DNA from: Theobroma cacao
Taxonomy: Eukaryota; Streptophyta; Magnoliopsida; Malvales; Malvaceae
Direction: 5' to 3'
NCBI RefSeq assembly: GCF_000208745.1
Contig: NC_030858.1
Coordinates: 7,369,562 to 7,433,561 of the forward strand
Length of the DNA: 64,000 nt
The notes below the pieces were generated by a model. The model ran no database searches, was not told where the DNA came from, and saw only the letters and a program-made list of their open reading frames with translations. Shown piece after piece: positions 1 to 10,489 of this stretch (within the stretch, counting starts at the first letter, position 1; every line of letters starts with the position of its first letter). The position numbers were made by a program, and so were the translations under genes.

Positions 1-423
1 GACTTTTGTAAATTTTTTGGGACTCTCTTAGCATGCAAACATGCTTTCCATCACATGTATGTCATGACAAATATTTGTATAAAGTCGGGCTTGTCATCTT
101 CTCCCCTACTTGGATCAACCATATGATCATTCTTATTGATTGACTTCGACATCTGGCTAAAAATTAATATTTTAATATTAATTTTATCTTGTCTCCTTGG
201 TACCTGAAATACCTTATTATGCCTCACTTGACTTCCAAATCACCTTTTATCTCACAAATTCTCCTTCGATAAAATTAATATTATTTTATTATTATTTCTC
301 ACTTGCGAAATATTTTATTCTAAACTACTCTTTTCGTCTCTTATCACTTTTAAACATTTTAAATGACCTCAATTTGCATTTGCTCAACTTTATTTATCAC
401 CATATCAAAGTAGGGGTATTTCA
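1..423 (-). repeat. Partial long terminal repeat, same family as 13155-16444
   Basis: These bases align along their whole length with 16018-16444, the terminal part of the minus-strand LTR described below, with scattered differences. Shared landmarks include the block around the doubled 'catgc' near 33-52 and the terminal 'gtatttca' ending at 423. Because that family is transcribed in the opposite direction, this is the 5' end of a minus-strand LTR whose remainder lies left of the window. Any target duplication would begin with 'ctact' at 424, but the partner copy is outside the sequence. The LTR abuts Helitron coding remnants, so it probably inserted into the Helitron. The short open frame at 197-433 falls within LTR sequence and is not a gene. 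Confidence 0.85.
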
Positions 424-482
424 CTACTCATGAGTCAACTCCTTTTCAAAGTACCCAAACTTACTCAACCATTCTTTGCTTT

Positions 483-2640
483 GATGGCCCAAATTATGTA
501 TGTCTCTATTGCTCCGCTTACATGTGGTATGAGGAGCGAGCTGATGTATCTAAACAAAATCGAAATCCTACTTTCACTCTTTGTTGTCAAGAATGTATAG
601 TCCAAATACCCAACTTTAGAGAAACACCTACTTTCTTAGATAACTTACTGATAATACACATAATAAAGGTTTAAAATTTAAACAAAATATAAGAATATAT
701 AATAATATGTTTCAATTCACTTCATTAGATGGTAGAATTGACCACTCAATCAACAATAGAAGAGGGCCTTATATATTTAAAACTAATGGCCAAGTCTACC
801 ATCGAATAGGCTCTTTACTCGCTATAACTGGACAAAAACCAAAATTCGCTCAATTATACATTTATGACATTGAAAATGAAATCTAAAATAGATTAGAAAT
901 CTATCATGATGATTTTAATAACAATTCTACTGATAAATCAATTGTTGAAGGTTTGATGAAAATACTATATGATAGCAATCAAATAGTCAAAGTATTTAGA
1001 ATGGCTAGAGATAGATTGACGACGACAAATTTCGCTCTACTTCAACTAAGACTTATGGCATCTCGAGATCAACCACAACTAACCTATAGTCTACCTGTCA
1101 CATCTGAATTGCTGGTTTAATCGTTGGCGATTTAGGAGAGTATGATGGTCAATGAGATATTATAGTAGATCATATTAGCGAAGGTCTTAAACGAATTAGC
1201 GAGGTACACCCTTCTTTTATGGCCATGCAATATCCTCTTTTTTCCTTTATGGTGAAGATGGATTTACATATGATATAAGTTATGTTGATTCACCTTCAAG
1301 AAAAAAACTTAAACAAAAATGTGTTACAATGGAAGAATATTATGCATATATAATTCAACAATGATCGACTTATAAAAATACATTGTTAAGAGGTGGTAAG
1401 TTATTTTAGCAATTTATAGTCGATGCATATGCTATTATTGAAGAAGAAAGATTATTGTTCATAAGAAATAATCAAAAACAATTAAAAGCTGAATTGTATA
1501 GAGGTTTAAAAGATGCCTTTGCCAGAAGTGACAATAATACTAATACCCTAGGAAAACGTATTGTCCTTCCTTCTAGCTTTACTGGGAGTCCTCGATATTT
1601 ATTACAAAACCATCAAGATTCCATGGCAATCTGTAAATACTATGGTTGCCCAGATCTTTTTATCACATTTACGTGCAATGCTAAATGGAAAGAAATTCAA
1701 CATGCATTAAGCACAAATCCGAATCAAAAATCTGAAGGCAGACTTGATATAACATCAAGGGTTTTCAAGATAAAGGTTCGTTATTTAATGGACGATTTAA
1801 TGAAGAACAAACATTTTGGTGTTCCAACAGCTAGTAAGTATAAATTGTTTTGCTTTACGATTATATTTTGACATCACCAAATAAACTAATTTTTCACCAA
1901 ACAATATTAAACATTTAACATCTTTATCAATTATTGTTATTTTCTTTTCATCTAGTGACTTATAATATTGAATTTAAAAAACGAGGGCTACGCCATGTGC
2001 ATATCCTCCTTTGGCTCCATCATATTCTAAGCGCTCATCACCTAATGATGTAGATAAAATTATAGCAGCTGAACTACCTAACAAGTTTGTTGACCCTATT
2101 GGGTACAAAGCTGTTGTTGAATTCATGGTCCATGGCTCATGTGGCCTTGCCCAACCATGCTTCCTTTGCATGATCAAAGGATTTTGCTCAAAATACTACC
2201 CAAAAGATTTCCAAACAAAGACTGTAATAAATGAAGATGGATTTCCAATATATCAAAGAAAAAATAACCCAAATTGTGTGACAACCAAAAATAATATTAA
2301 ATTAGATAATCGATATGTAGTACCCCATAATAGAAATCTGGTTGTCAAATATTAGGCACACATTAATGTCGAAATTCGAGCTATAAAATACCTTTTCAAG
2401 TACATCAACAAAGGTCTTGATAGAGCACGAGTCATCTTAGAAAATAGAAACTCAAATGGAGAAGCACACAAACGCCATGCAAATTTGAGTAGCCTTAACA
2501 AACAACAACAAGAACATACAAAGGTCGATGAAATCAAAACTTATTTAGATTGTAGATACTTTCAGCATCCGAAGCGTGCTGAAGAGTTTTTGCTTTCCCA
2601 ATACATCATAGAGAGCTTGCTGTCCCAAGGTTAGTTGTCC
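483..2640 (+). pseudogene. Helitron transposase, N-terminal and Rep (HUH) half, broken
   Basis: In plant Helitrons this region encodes a zinc-finger-like segment followed by the Helitron_like_N/Rep endonuclease that nicks and joins DNA. Translation of 483-674 gives DGPNYVCLYCSAYMWYEER and a later CCQEC, the usual cysteine-rich start. From 707 the frame reads MFQFTSLDGRIDHSINN and later FAQLYIYDIENE, then stops. An open stretch at 1455-1871 contains GSPRYLLQNHQDSMAIC and CPDLFITFTCNAKW, typical of the Rep N-domain. The metal-binding HUH motif is kept as HVH (codons 1994-2002 in RGLRHVHILLWL). The paired catalytic-tyrosine region survives as IKYLFKYINKG (about 2380-2412), but an in-frame TAG at 2353-2355 lies just upstream. 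Several other stops and frame changes (884, about 1120-1450, 1871, 2010) show it is dead. Confidence 0.85.
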
Positions 2641-4813
2641 ACCTACCTGAACAACAAAACATTTATTTCCATGATCATGAGAGTATATCAGGTGTTATCC
2701 ATAGACCAGACATTACTAAAACAACTTTCACTGAATGGATGACTTGCAATCAAAATGATAAAAACTGTCATCATTTACTCTATGTTGATTTCCCAACTGA
2801 ATACGTTTGGCATCAACAACAATGTAAATGGAATAAACGAAAACAAGGTAGGTCTATAGGTAGGATAAATTATGTACATCCAGCCTCTGGAGACTTATAA
2901 TATTTACGTATGTTATTGAATGTAATTAAAAGAGCAGCTAGCTTTGAATACATTAGAACTGTGGATGGGATAACTTATGAAACTTATCAAGAAACTTGCC
3001 AGGTTTTAGATTTGTTAGAAAATGATCTAGAGTGGAATGATGCAATTGTTCAAGCCTCTTAATGAGCATCTAGTGAACAATTAAGACAATTATTTGTCAC
3101 CATCATCATGTTTTGTCAAGTTGCAAATCCTCTTAATGTTTGGGAAAATCATTGGAAACTTTTTACTGAAGATATTGAATATAGGATCAAGCAAGCCTTT
3201 GGAAACTTACAATACACAATCCCTGAAAATGATCTTAAAAACTATGTTCTTATTTCCCTAGAAGATCTCTTCAATAAAAATTGTAGTTCATTAGCTGAAT
3301 TTAGATTACCTATGCCAAACCAAGGAAATGCCATTTACGATCATGATAGGCTAATGCATGAAGAAATGAATTACAACTTATCTGACCTTCAACAATTACA
3401 TTTGAATTTAATCACAACCTTGAGTCTTGAACAAAAACAAATATACCAATGCATTAAACAATCAGTTGACAATGATGAAGGACAAATGATATTTGCATAT
3501 GGACATGGAGGTACAAGAAAAACTTATCTATGGAATATAATTATAACAGGCATTAGATCTGTAGGAAAAATAGTCTTGGCTATTGCCTCATTTGGTATTG
3601 CTTCTTTGTTATTACCTGAAAGTCGAACTGCTTACTCAAGATTCAAAATCCCTCTTGATATCAATGAATATTCTACATGCCAAATCAAAAAAGGAACTCA
3701 ATTAGCAAGATTAATCCAAGCCTGTAGTTTAATAGTGTGGGATGAGGCACCTATGGTTCATAGACATTATTTTGAAGCCTTAGACAGAACTCTTAAACGT
3801 ATACTAAACCAAGATTCCAATGAAGCAATTGACAAACCTTTTGGAGGAAAAACACTTCTACTAGGAGGAGATTTTAGGCAAATCTTACCAGTTATTGAAT
3901 CTGGTCATAAAACATATATTATAAATGCTACAATTAACCAATCACCATTATGGTCTAAATGTAAGGTGTTTAAATTGAAAACTAACATGAGATTATTGAG
4001 GCCTGACCTAAACGAAGAATCAAAGAAAGAGATTGAAACATTTGCACAATGGCTATTAAATGTTGGTGATGGAAACCTACACTCAACGACCATGGTAAAT
4101 AATGGTGATGAATCTAATTGCATACCATTACCTAATGATTTGTTGGTCCCTATAATACATAACCCAATCCATGATATCATTTTTTCTGTTTATAATGACT
4201 TCGATAAATTCCATGCTGATCCTGAATACCTTAGACAAAGAGCTATAGTTACGTCCTATAATGAAACAACTGATTCAATAAATGCATACGCATTAAATCT
4301 ACTACCAGGATGCACAAAAACCTATTTCAGTCATGATTCTATTTCCCAAACAAGTGACCAAATATCAAACCATGAATTACTATATCCAACAGAATTCCTA
4401 AACTCATTGAAATTCTCTGGCCTTCCAGACCATGCTTTGCACTTAAAAATAGGTGTCATTGTCATGCTACTTAGAAACATAAACCAAAATTCTAGCCTAT
4501 GTAACGGAACAAGACTTATTATCACACAAACAACTTTTTCATTCCACGCATACTCTTAACAGCAGAACATCCAAAATGGCCATTTGTTTTCACAAGAAAA
4601 CAATTTCCCATCAAGCTATCTTATGCCATGACAATCAACAAAAGCCAAGGCCAAACTCTTGTAAAAATAGGTATATATCCACCTAAACCTGTTTTCACAT
4701 ATGATCAATTATACGTTGCTCTTTCTAGATTCACATCTAGAAACAGATTGCATATTATGGCCATTGATGAGAATGGTTCAAGTGTTAATAAAACCAAGAA
4801 TATTGTTTTCTAA
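2641..4813 (+). pseudogene. Helitron transposase, Pif1-type helicase half, broken
   Basis: This continues the transposase gene. The linker (2641-3107) reads in pieces such as RMLLNVIKRAASFEYIRTVDG and ETCQVLDLLENDLEW, seen between Rep and helicase in plant Helitrons. The longest open part (3108-4559, 483 codons) is a Pif1 superfamily 1B helicase. It carries Walker A at GHGGTRKTYLW (codons near 3502-3534), Walker B at VWDEAPM (about 3736-3756), then LGGDFRQILPV (about 3868-3900). After a frameshift near 4540 the C-terminal helicase motifs continue at 4560-4813: YAMTINKSQGQTL and YVALSRFTSRNRLH. The Walker A normally reads GGTGKT; here the invariant glycine is arginine, so ATP binding would be impaired even without the frameshift. 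The order Rep then Pif1 on one strand is diagnostic of Helitrons. Confidence 0.9.
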
Positions 4814-6590
4814 GAAATATTTGATAATTTAGTTTGAGGTTTGTACCTATCCTTATATACAAAAAAAATGCTCATACGACTTTCACAATCATGATTCATC
4901 TTTTCCTAAAAACACATTTTATTTCACATTTTGACCCTATTTATAATATCATTTTGTACATGATCATTGTTGATCTAATTTTTATTTTGCTACTCCAAAA
5001 CCTTCTTTTCTTCTTTTTTTAGTTTGCATTCTTCATTTTTTGGTTTGTATATTGTGTTCTTTGTGATTTCTCTCTTTGATTATAGCAAAAAATACTCACA
5101 CATAATCACTTTTCGATTATTTTTGTTATCTTCAGATTATGATTGCCATTCCTAACTACATGATTTCACTTTAATTATTTGCTATTAAAGGCAATACTTG
5201 AAAATCCTGCTCAATTATACAACAAAAGTGATTCATCACACAATTAACTTAGATTTAGACATGATTACCTACAATTAACATGATTCATGCTTAGAACTTC
5301 AATTCAGGATTATCTTTAATAATAATAAACGAAACTACTGTACGAAAAAAGTATACCCTTTAGCTAAGGATGCACACACCAAGAGGAAATTGAAGCAAAA
5401 AAATGCATATACATTTGCCTATACTTTTAGCCTACAGATAACGTATTTGTGTTTACTTTACTTTTAATAATAAGCAAATAAATACCCTTTTTTCTTTAAC
5501 TAGAAACATGTTTGATAGATACCTTATTGATAATTTTTTGTTTGTTTACTTTCATCTTTAATCTGTTGAGAAAAAAGTTAGAGTATTTTCCATTTGTTGA
5601 TTATTAATGTGATTATGAACATAAGAACATTAAGTATGAATTACAAAACAGCTTAAATAGATATTAACCATTTATCTTATCTTATTTACATTTATTACAA
5701 GTCTTTCCTTTTTAATTAGTCCCCTTGAACACTTATCTTCCTTACGGAGATACTAAGTTCACATCCTTTGGTACCCCAAACTTTGACGATGCTCTTGCCA
5801 ACAATGTATGTTCTCTCCTTTAAACACAAGATCATAATAGAACTGCAATCTTTGTAGTCAATAATGTCCAATTATTTCAAGCAAAAGTTTTTAACTTCAA
5901 CTAATATATTGCTATAAATGTTTGCTTAGTCAAATTATTTTTCTTCTACTTGCATAACTGACAAACCTATTTGCATTAATTTTAGTCATCCCTTATTTTT
6001 TTTTGTTGACATTTACATTTATCAACATTTTCGATTTTCCCACCTTAACCATTTATTTTAATATCACGAATACTTAATTAATCAAGCTGTAAAATACTTT
6101 GGTGCATCAACAAGTTTTTCCTTTCTCATTCCGATCAATGCTTAGATGGATGTATATCTTATCCTCATAAAAGATATTTTGAGACCATAGTATGTTCAAA
6201 TTCAACCAACCCCAAGAATTATTTGTAATTGTTGGATGACAAAATATTGACAACAGATTTCTTCATTTGATAGGTATATTTGATGGATTTTTGTTCCCAA
6301 GAACCATGCAAATCTTATAACATAAAAAAAAAAAGATACTTGAAACATGGTTAGAACCGATGAAATATACAAGATGATCTTTTTTTTTTTCTTAAGTTAC
6401 CTCTGCCTTGCTACAACCTATCTTCTTTTTAAGCTTTTGGTCCATATTTATGCACTTTTGTTTATATATTTTTAAAATTTTATCAATAAATGAAATCATT
6501 TCTATTCCAACAATCAAATTTTGTTCTTTCCTTTCACTTTATTTTTTTGGTATGTAACTAATTTAGATATTTATTTTCTTTTCTACAACA
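4814..6590. other. Helitron 3' non-coding sequence, no gene seen
   Basis: This AT-rich stretch lies between the end of the Pif1-like coding remnant and the solo LTR. Only short open frames occur (for example 4834-5022) and none shows a recognisable domain. It is interpreted as the Helitron 3' region because its continuation after the LTR (9305-9587) ends in a Helitron-type hairpin. I see no RPA-like or captured host gene fragment that I can support. Confidence 0.5.
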
Positions 6591-6595
6591 TTGGT
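6591..6595. repeat. Target site duplication TTGGT (left copy)
   Basis: TTGGT immediately precedes the terminal TGTCA of the solo LTR, and the identical pentamer recurs at 9300-9304 immediately after its terminal GTGACA. Five-base duplications are the usual footprint of LTR-retrotransposon integrase. The pair fixes both borders of the LTR. Confidence 0.85.
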
Positions 6596-7203
6596 TGTCA
6601 AACCCTGCTTTGTAAAATAATTATAGTGTCATTCACATGCTCGATAGAATGTTTGTATATTTAGGAAGTTCGAAAAATCGTTAAAAGACGATATTGCCCC
6701 TAATGGTATCATTAAGTCGGTTAAGCCTCGAACTAGTTCAAATAGGAATTTTAAGGTGAAATTAAGAGTTTCACAGTTCAGAGATGACTCAAAATGGTAA
6801 TTAGGAGTTCGAGAATCAATTCGGAGTCAAACCGGAATTTTCACTATCTAGGGGTAAAATTGTAATTTTTCCACTTGCGGACAAAATTTGAGATTTTGAG
6901 AGAATTTAGATCACATTTGACAAATTGGGGAATGATATGAGTATAAGGGATAAAAAATATGTCTATGGGCAATTTTTCAGTTTTTGGGGCAAAAATGTAA
7001 TTTTTGATTTTTACGGGGGCAAAAGTGTAAATTTCAAAAATTACTTCACCAAGACTTTGGATAAGTTTGAGAATTTTATCTAAGTTATGGATATTTTAAG
7101 GAATAATGTGTGGTGGAGATTTAAAGCTTAAAAGATAAGAATTTAAAAAATGGACCAATAATGTAGTGACATGTGGCAAGTTTAGATTATTATATTATTT
7201 AAC

Positions 7204-7210
7204 TATAAAA
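7204..7210 (+). promoter_or_regulatory. TATA-like box of the LTR promoter
   Basis: TATAAAA is followed by 'atcagcccac' and a purine-rich leader with a GGCCGGCC palindrome near 7243. The minus-strand copy preserves an equivalent 'ataaaaaaatcagcccac' when 15426-15475 is read in reverse. Conservation between copies supports a core promoter for the retroelement transcript. Position and motif only; activity is not known. Confidence 0.5.
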
Positions 7211-7968
7211 ATCAGCCCACACCACCATTTTCTCTTCATTATGGCCGGCCATAGCAAGAAAACAAAGGGGAAAAGAAAAACAAAAACCTAGGGGGAGAAA
7301 TTCAAGGAAAATTTGGTGAAAATTCAAGGAAACAAGTGACAAAAGGTAAAATTTCTTGATTTTGACTTGTGCTTTACCTTTCCCATGCATTTCCCATCAT
7401 TTTCCATGGTTGAATCATGTGATTTGAGGATGAATTCAATTCTGGAAAAATGGGTTAGGAGAGAGAAACTTGTTAGATTAATTTGATTTTAAGTTATGTT
7501 AGTGTTTTAAGTTAGTTTAGCATATTTAGGAACAAAACAACAAGAAAAGAATTTATTTTCCTCCATTACCATTATTGGCCGAATTTTCTAGGGGAATATT
7601 GGCTGATGATCTTGATGTTTATTTGAGGAATTATGATGAGTAATGATGAATTATGAGTCTAGAAAAATAATGGGAATTTTCGGAGCAAAAATACGAATTT
7701 TTACCCATTAGGGGTATTTTCGTAATTTGCTATCGGGACTGATAATTTGCACCACACTGAGGGACATTAAGTCAATTTGGGTGCAATTGAGGTATAGAAA
7801 CTGAAAAAAAATTAATTTGAGATTAAATTGGACATGTTAGTAATTTAATCGGGTAATAGGCCGAATTAAGTCAGCACCGCATTTAAGCGGTAGTCGGATA
7901 AGTTGCATGTCATATCATGCATATATACCGAGCCTGAATTGATTTTATAATGGTCAAGCATTGATGTG

Positions 7969-8866
7969 NNNNNNNNNNNNNNNNNNNNNNNNNNNNNNNN
8001 NNNNNNNNNNNNNNNNNNNNNNNNNNNNNNNNNNNNNNNNNNNNNNNNNNNNNNNNNNNNNNNNNNNNNNNNNNNNNNNNNNNNNNNNNNNNNNNNNNNN
8101 NNNNNNNNNNNNNNNNNNNNNNNNNNNNNNNNNNNNNNNNNNNNNNNNNNNNNNNNNNNNNNNNNNNNNNNNNNNNNNNNNNNNNNNNNNNNNNNNNNNN
8201 NNNNNNNNNNNNNNNNNNNNNNNNNNNNNNNNNNNNNNNNNNNNNNNNNNNNNNNNNNNNNNNNNNNNNNNNNNNNNNNNNNNNNNNNNNNNNNNNNNNN
8301 NNNNNNNNNNNNNNNNNNNNNNNNNNNNNNNNNNNNNNNNNNNNNNNNNNNNNNNNNNNNNNNNNNNNNNNNNNNNNNNNNNNNNNNNNNNNNNNNNNNN
8401 NNNNNNNNNNNNNNNNNNNNNNNNNNNNNNNNNNNNNNNNNNNNNNNNNNNNNNNNNNNNNNNNNNNNNNNNNNNNNNNNNNNNNNNNNNNNNNNNNNNN
8501 NNNNNNNNNNNNNNNNNNNNNNNNNNNNNNNNNNNNNNNNNNNNNNNNNNNNNNNNNNNNNNNNNNNNNNNNNNNNNNNNNNNNNNNNNNNNNNNNNNNN
8601 NNNNNNNNNNNNNNNNNNNNNNNNNNNNNNNNNNNNNNNNNNNNNNNNNNNNNNNNNNNNNNNNNNNNNNNNNNNNNNNNNNNNNNNNNNNNNNNNNNNN
8701 NNNNNNNNNNNNNNNNNNNNNNNNNNNNNNNNNNNNNNNNNNNNNNNNNNNNNNNNNNNNNNNNNNNNNNNNNNNNNNNNNNNNNNNNNNNNNNNNNNNN
8801 NNNNNNNNNNNNNNNNNNNNNNNNNNNNNNNNNNNNNNNNNNNNNNNNNNNNNNNNNNNNNNNNNN
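7969..8866. other. Assembly gap (898 N)
   Basis: A run of 898 undetermined bases lies inside the plus-strand solo LTR. Open frames that cross the gap are artefacts of N translation. The gap probably reflects collapse of this repeated LTR family during assembly, so its true length is uncertain. Confidence 0.99.
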
Positions 8867-9299
8867 TCTTTACGCTACAAAAGTTATTTAGGAAGACTTT
8901 GAAAATATTGTGTTTTAAGAAAATAGAATATTTTAATTTAATGTTTTTATTATATTCAAATAGCTATAATTTTACTTTAAACGAATGTTTTAGACTTCAA
9001 AAATTAATTTAAATCATGAAATATGTGTTTCCACTTACATATTACATTTTTCGGATTTCGAATTTCAAAAAAAAAATGACGAAAATGCCCCAGTGAGCTA
9101 GAAAATAATATTTTATTGTTTTGAGTTGGAAAAAACTTATGATTTCTTGAAATGCGAGATTAATAATTGTCGCTCACTGGGGAGATGCAGTAGCTGATGC
9201 TAAGTCTTGCGGGGTTTCGATATGCATTCGGGGTAATGAGTGCCTAATGGGACGTCGCGGCGGTTGTTACGGGCCCGATGGGAGTTCCGGGTCGTGACA

Positions 9300-9304
9300 T
9301 TGGT
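9300..9304. repeat. Target site duplication TTGGT (right copy)
   Basis: This is the right-hand partner of 6591-6595, directly after the LTR terminus GTGACA. Confidence 0.85.
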
Positions 9305-9557
9305 AAAATTATTATACAGCTTTTATAGTAACAATTCAATATGATTGATAATAATCCATACCTTCCTTTAATTTTGTACATAAACATTAACTTTTTGTAA
9401 ACTAACTAAAACGATATCCATATTTGTCAACAACCATGTAACAATGTTTCACTTTACGCTCAACATTATATAAAATTTTGTCTATACATAACTTTGCTTT
9501 GATTGCTAATAGTCTAACTCAATTGTCTCTCCAGTGAAATAAATAGGCTTTATTTCA

Positions 9558-9587
9558 CCCCAACGCAACGCGGGGATTCAATCTTAG
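9558..9587 (+). mobile_element. Helitron 3' terminal hairpin and end
   Basis: CCCC at 9558-9561 pairs with GGGG at 9572-9575, with an inner CG/CG pair around a CAA loop and a small internal mismatch. Twelve bases later comes CTTAG followed by T. Plant Helitrons end with a short GC-rich hairpin, a few bases and CTRR before a host T. The terminal CTTAG looks like CTAG with one added base. This marks the probable right border of the Helitron. Confidence 0.65.
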
Positions 9588-9921
9588 TAACTGCTTATTG
9601 TGATCCTCTTCTTTAATGAATGAAGTTACTTTCCCTCAAAAAAGGAAAAACAAAAGAATTTGTTGTCTTAATTTCGTTTGGATTCACATCTATTTAGAAC
9701 ACCCTTTTCTGTTATTTGGATTAAACAAATTAATTTTGAATTAGGAAAGATATACTAAGATTTCTTTTCCCTTTCCAAGCTATAAATGAGAAGGTGAAAC
9801 TGAAAGCCAATGCATTACTGGTGGTGAAACTTAATTTCCTCCCCAAAATTTAAGTTTCACAACATTGAAATAATAAAAGAAATCATCTCTTTAGAAATCT
9901 CCAATCTACTCCCAAAAACAC
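9588..9921. other. Spacer, nothing recognised
   Basis: AT-rich sequence between the Helitron border and the Copia gag scrap. I see no coding frame or repeat structure that I can support. Confidence 0.5.
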
Positions 9922-10489
9922 TCAATTACGAGAGTCGATTGTAACCACACAACTTACTTTCAAGTCACCTACCAGCTTGTGATATTCATTAATTTGACTT
10001 TTGATGTTTTTGCCATCAGTCATCCCCCAATAATAAAAATTTCCAATCACAAACTTTTGTTTTTCAACATTTTTAGCAATATATTTGGCAACCATTGAAT
10101 CCCATGTTTGCTTTGCTTCTTTGTAAGGATTGTAAACATCAAATAACTCATTAGAAGGCATGTTAATAATTGTATGCCTGCATGCCTTATTTGCATGCAT
10201 TCACTGTTCCAACTTGTTGACATTGTTTGGCTTGGAATCGATTAATGCAAAAGCCATTCCATGAACATCAAGGATGGAAAAGATTTTTTTCTTGCTACCT
10301 TTTGAAATTATTTCCATTAAACACTTTGATTTTGGATATGTCAGGAAATAATTTTGCATATGACACCAAGGGCATGGCAGGAACGGACAAGGCAACAGGA
10401 ATGACAGCAACGATTGTTAGGATAGCACCATTGGCATATGTGGTGGAAGCAACGACAACGACAATAACATTATCGTTATGAGGATCCAT
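9922..10489 (-). pseudogene. Copia-type retrotransposon gag fragment
   Basis: Read on the minus strand, three adjoining frames give a typical plant Copia Gag (UBN2/gag-polypeptide) sequence. KVFNGNNFKR lies near the start, then KIFSILDVHGMAFAL (about 10230-10300), and finally ELFDVYNPYKEAKQTWDSMV and QKFVIGNFYYW (10200-9922). Frames change near 10295 and a stop sits near 10200, so it cannot be expressed as Gag. No protease, integrase or reverse transcriptase follows downstream, to lower coordinates, on the same strand. This is an isolated fragment and not the start of the Copia piece at 12092-13050, which lies upstream of it. Confidence 0.8.

Larger units (their letters stand above)
6596..9299 (+). 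mobile_element. Solo long terminal repeat (plus strand), contains the N gap
   Basis: The element begins TGTCAAACC, ends GGGTCGTGACA, and is flanked by TTGGT on both sides. No coding region, primer-binding site or second LTR lies within the duplication, so it is a solo LTR left after recombination between LTRs. Its sequence is the reverse complement of the 13155-16444 copy over long stretches: compare 9150-9299 with 13155-13310, and 7420-7960 with 14760-15300. Orientation is taken from the TG to CA polarity together with a TATA-like element at 7204-7210 followed by an untranslated leader. The long LTR suggests a Ty3/gypsy-class element, but without internal domains the lineage is unknown. The stated length includes an unsequenced gap (7969-8866), so it is approximate. 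Confidence 0.88.
424..9587 (+). mobile_element. Decayed autonomous Helitron, interrupted by LTR insertions
   Basis: A plus-strand Helitron is supported by a degenerate Rep/Pif1-helicase reading frame (483-4813) and by a Helitron-like 3' terminus (9558-9587: GC-rich hairpin, then 'ttcaat' and CTTAG, against the usual CTRR end followed by T). The 3' non-coding part (4814-6595 and 9305-9587) is split by the solo LTR at 6596-9299. The 5' terminus is not visible; the left side is occupied by an LTR fragment that continues out of the window. Helitrons transpose by rolling-circle replication and leave no target duplication. This copy cannot encode an intact transposase because it has stops and frameshifts throughout. 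The assignment of 9558-9587 to the same Helitron as the coding region is inference from order and strand. Confidence 0.75.

Noticed and set aside
197..433. Plus-strand frame of 78 codons
   Set aside because: It lies in LTR sequence, is leucine/isoleucine-rich from AT bias, and the homologous copy at 16018-16444 does not keep it open.
1974..2177. Minus-strand frame opposite the Helitron Rep region
   Set aside because: Shadow of the plus-strand Rep coding sequence with no domain of its own.
7961..9012. Two long plus-strand open frames of 313 and 348 codons
   Set aside because: Almost all codons are N from the assembly gap. They are artefacts.
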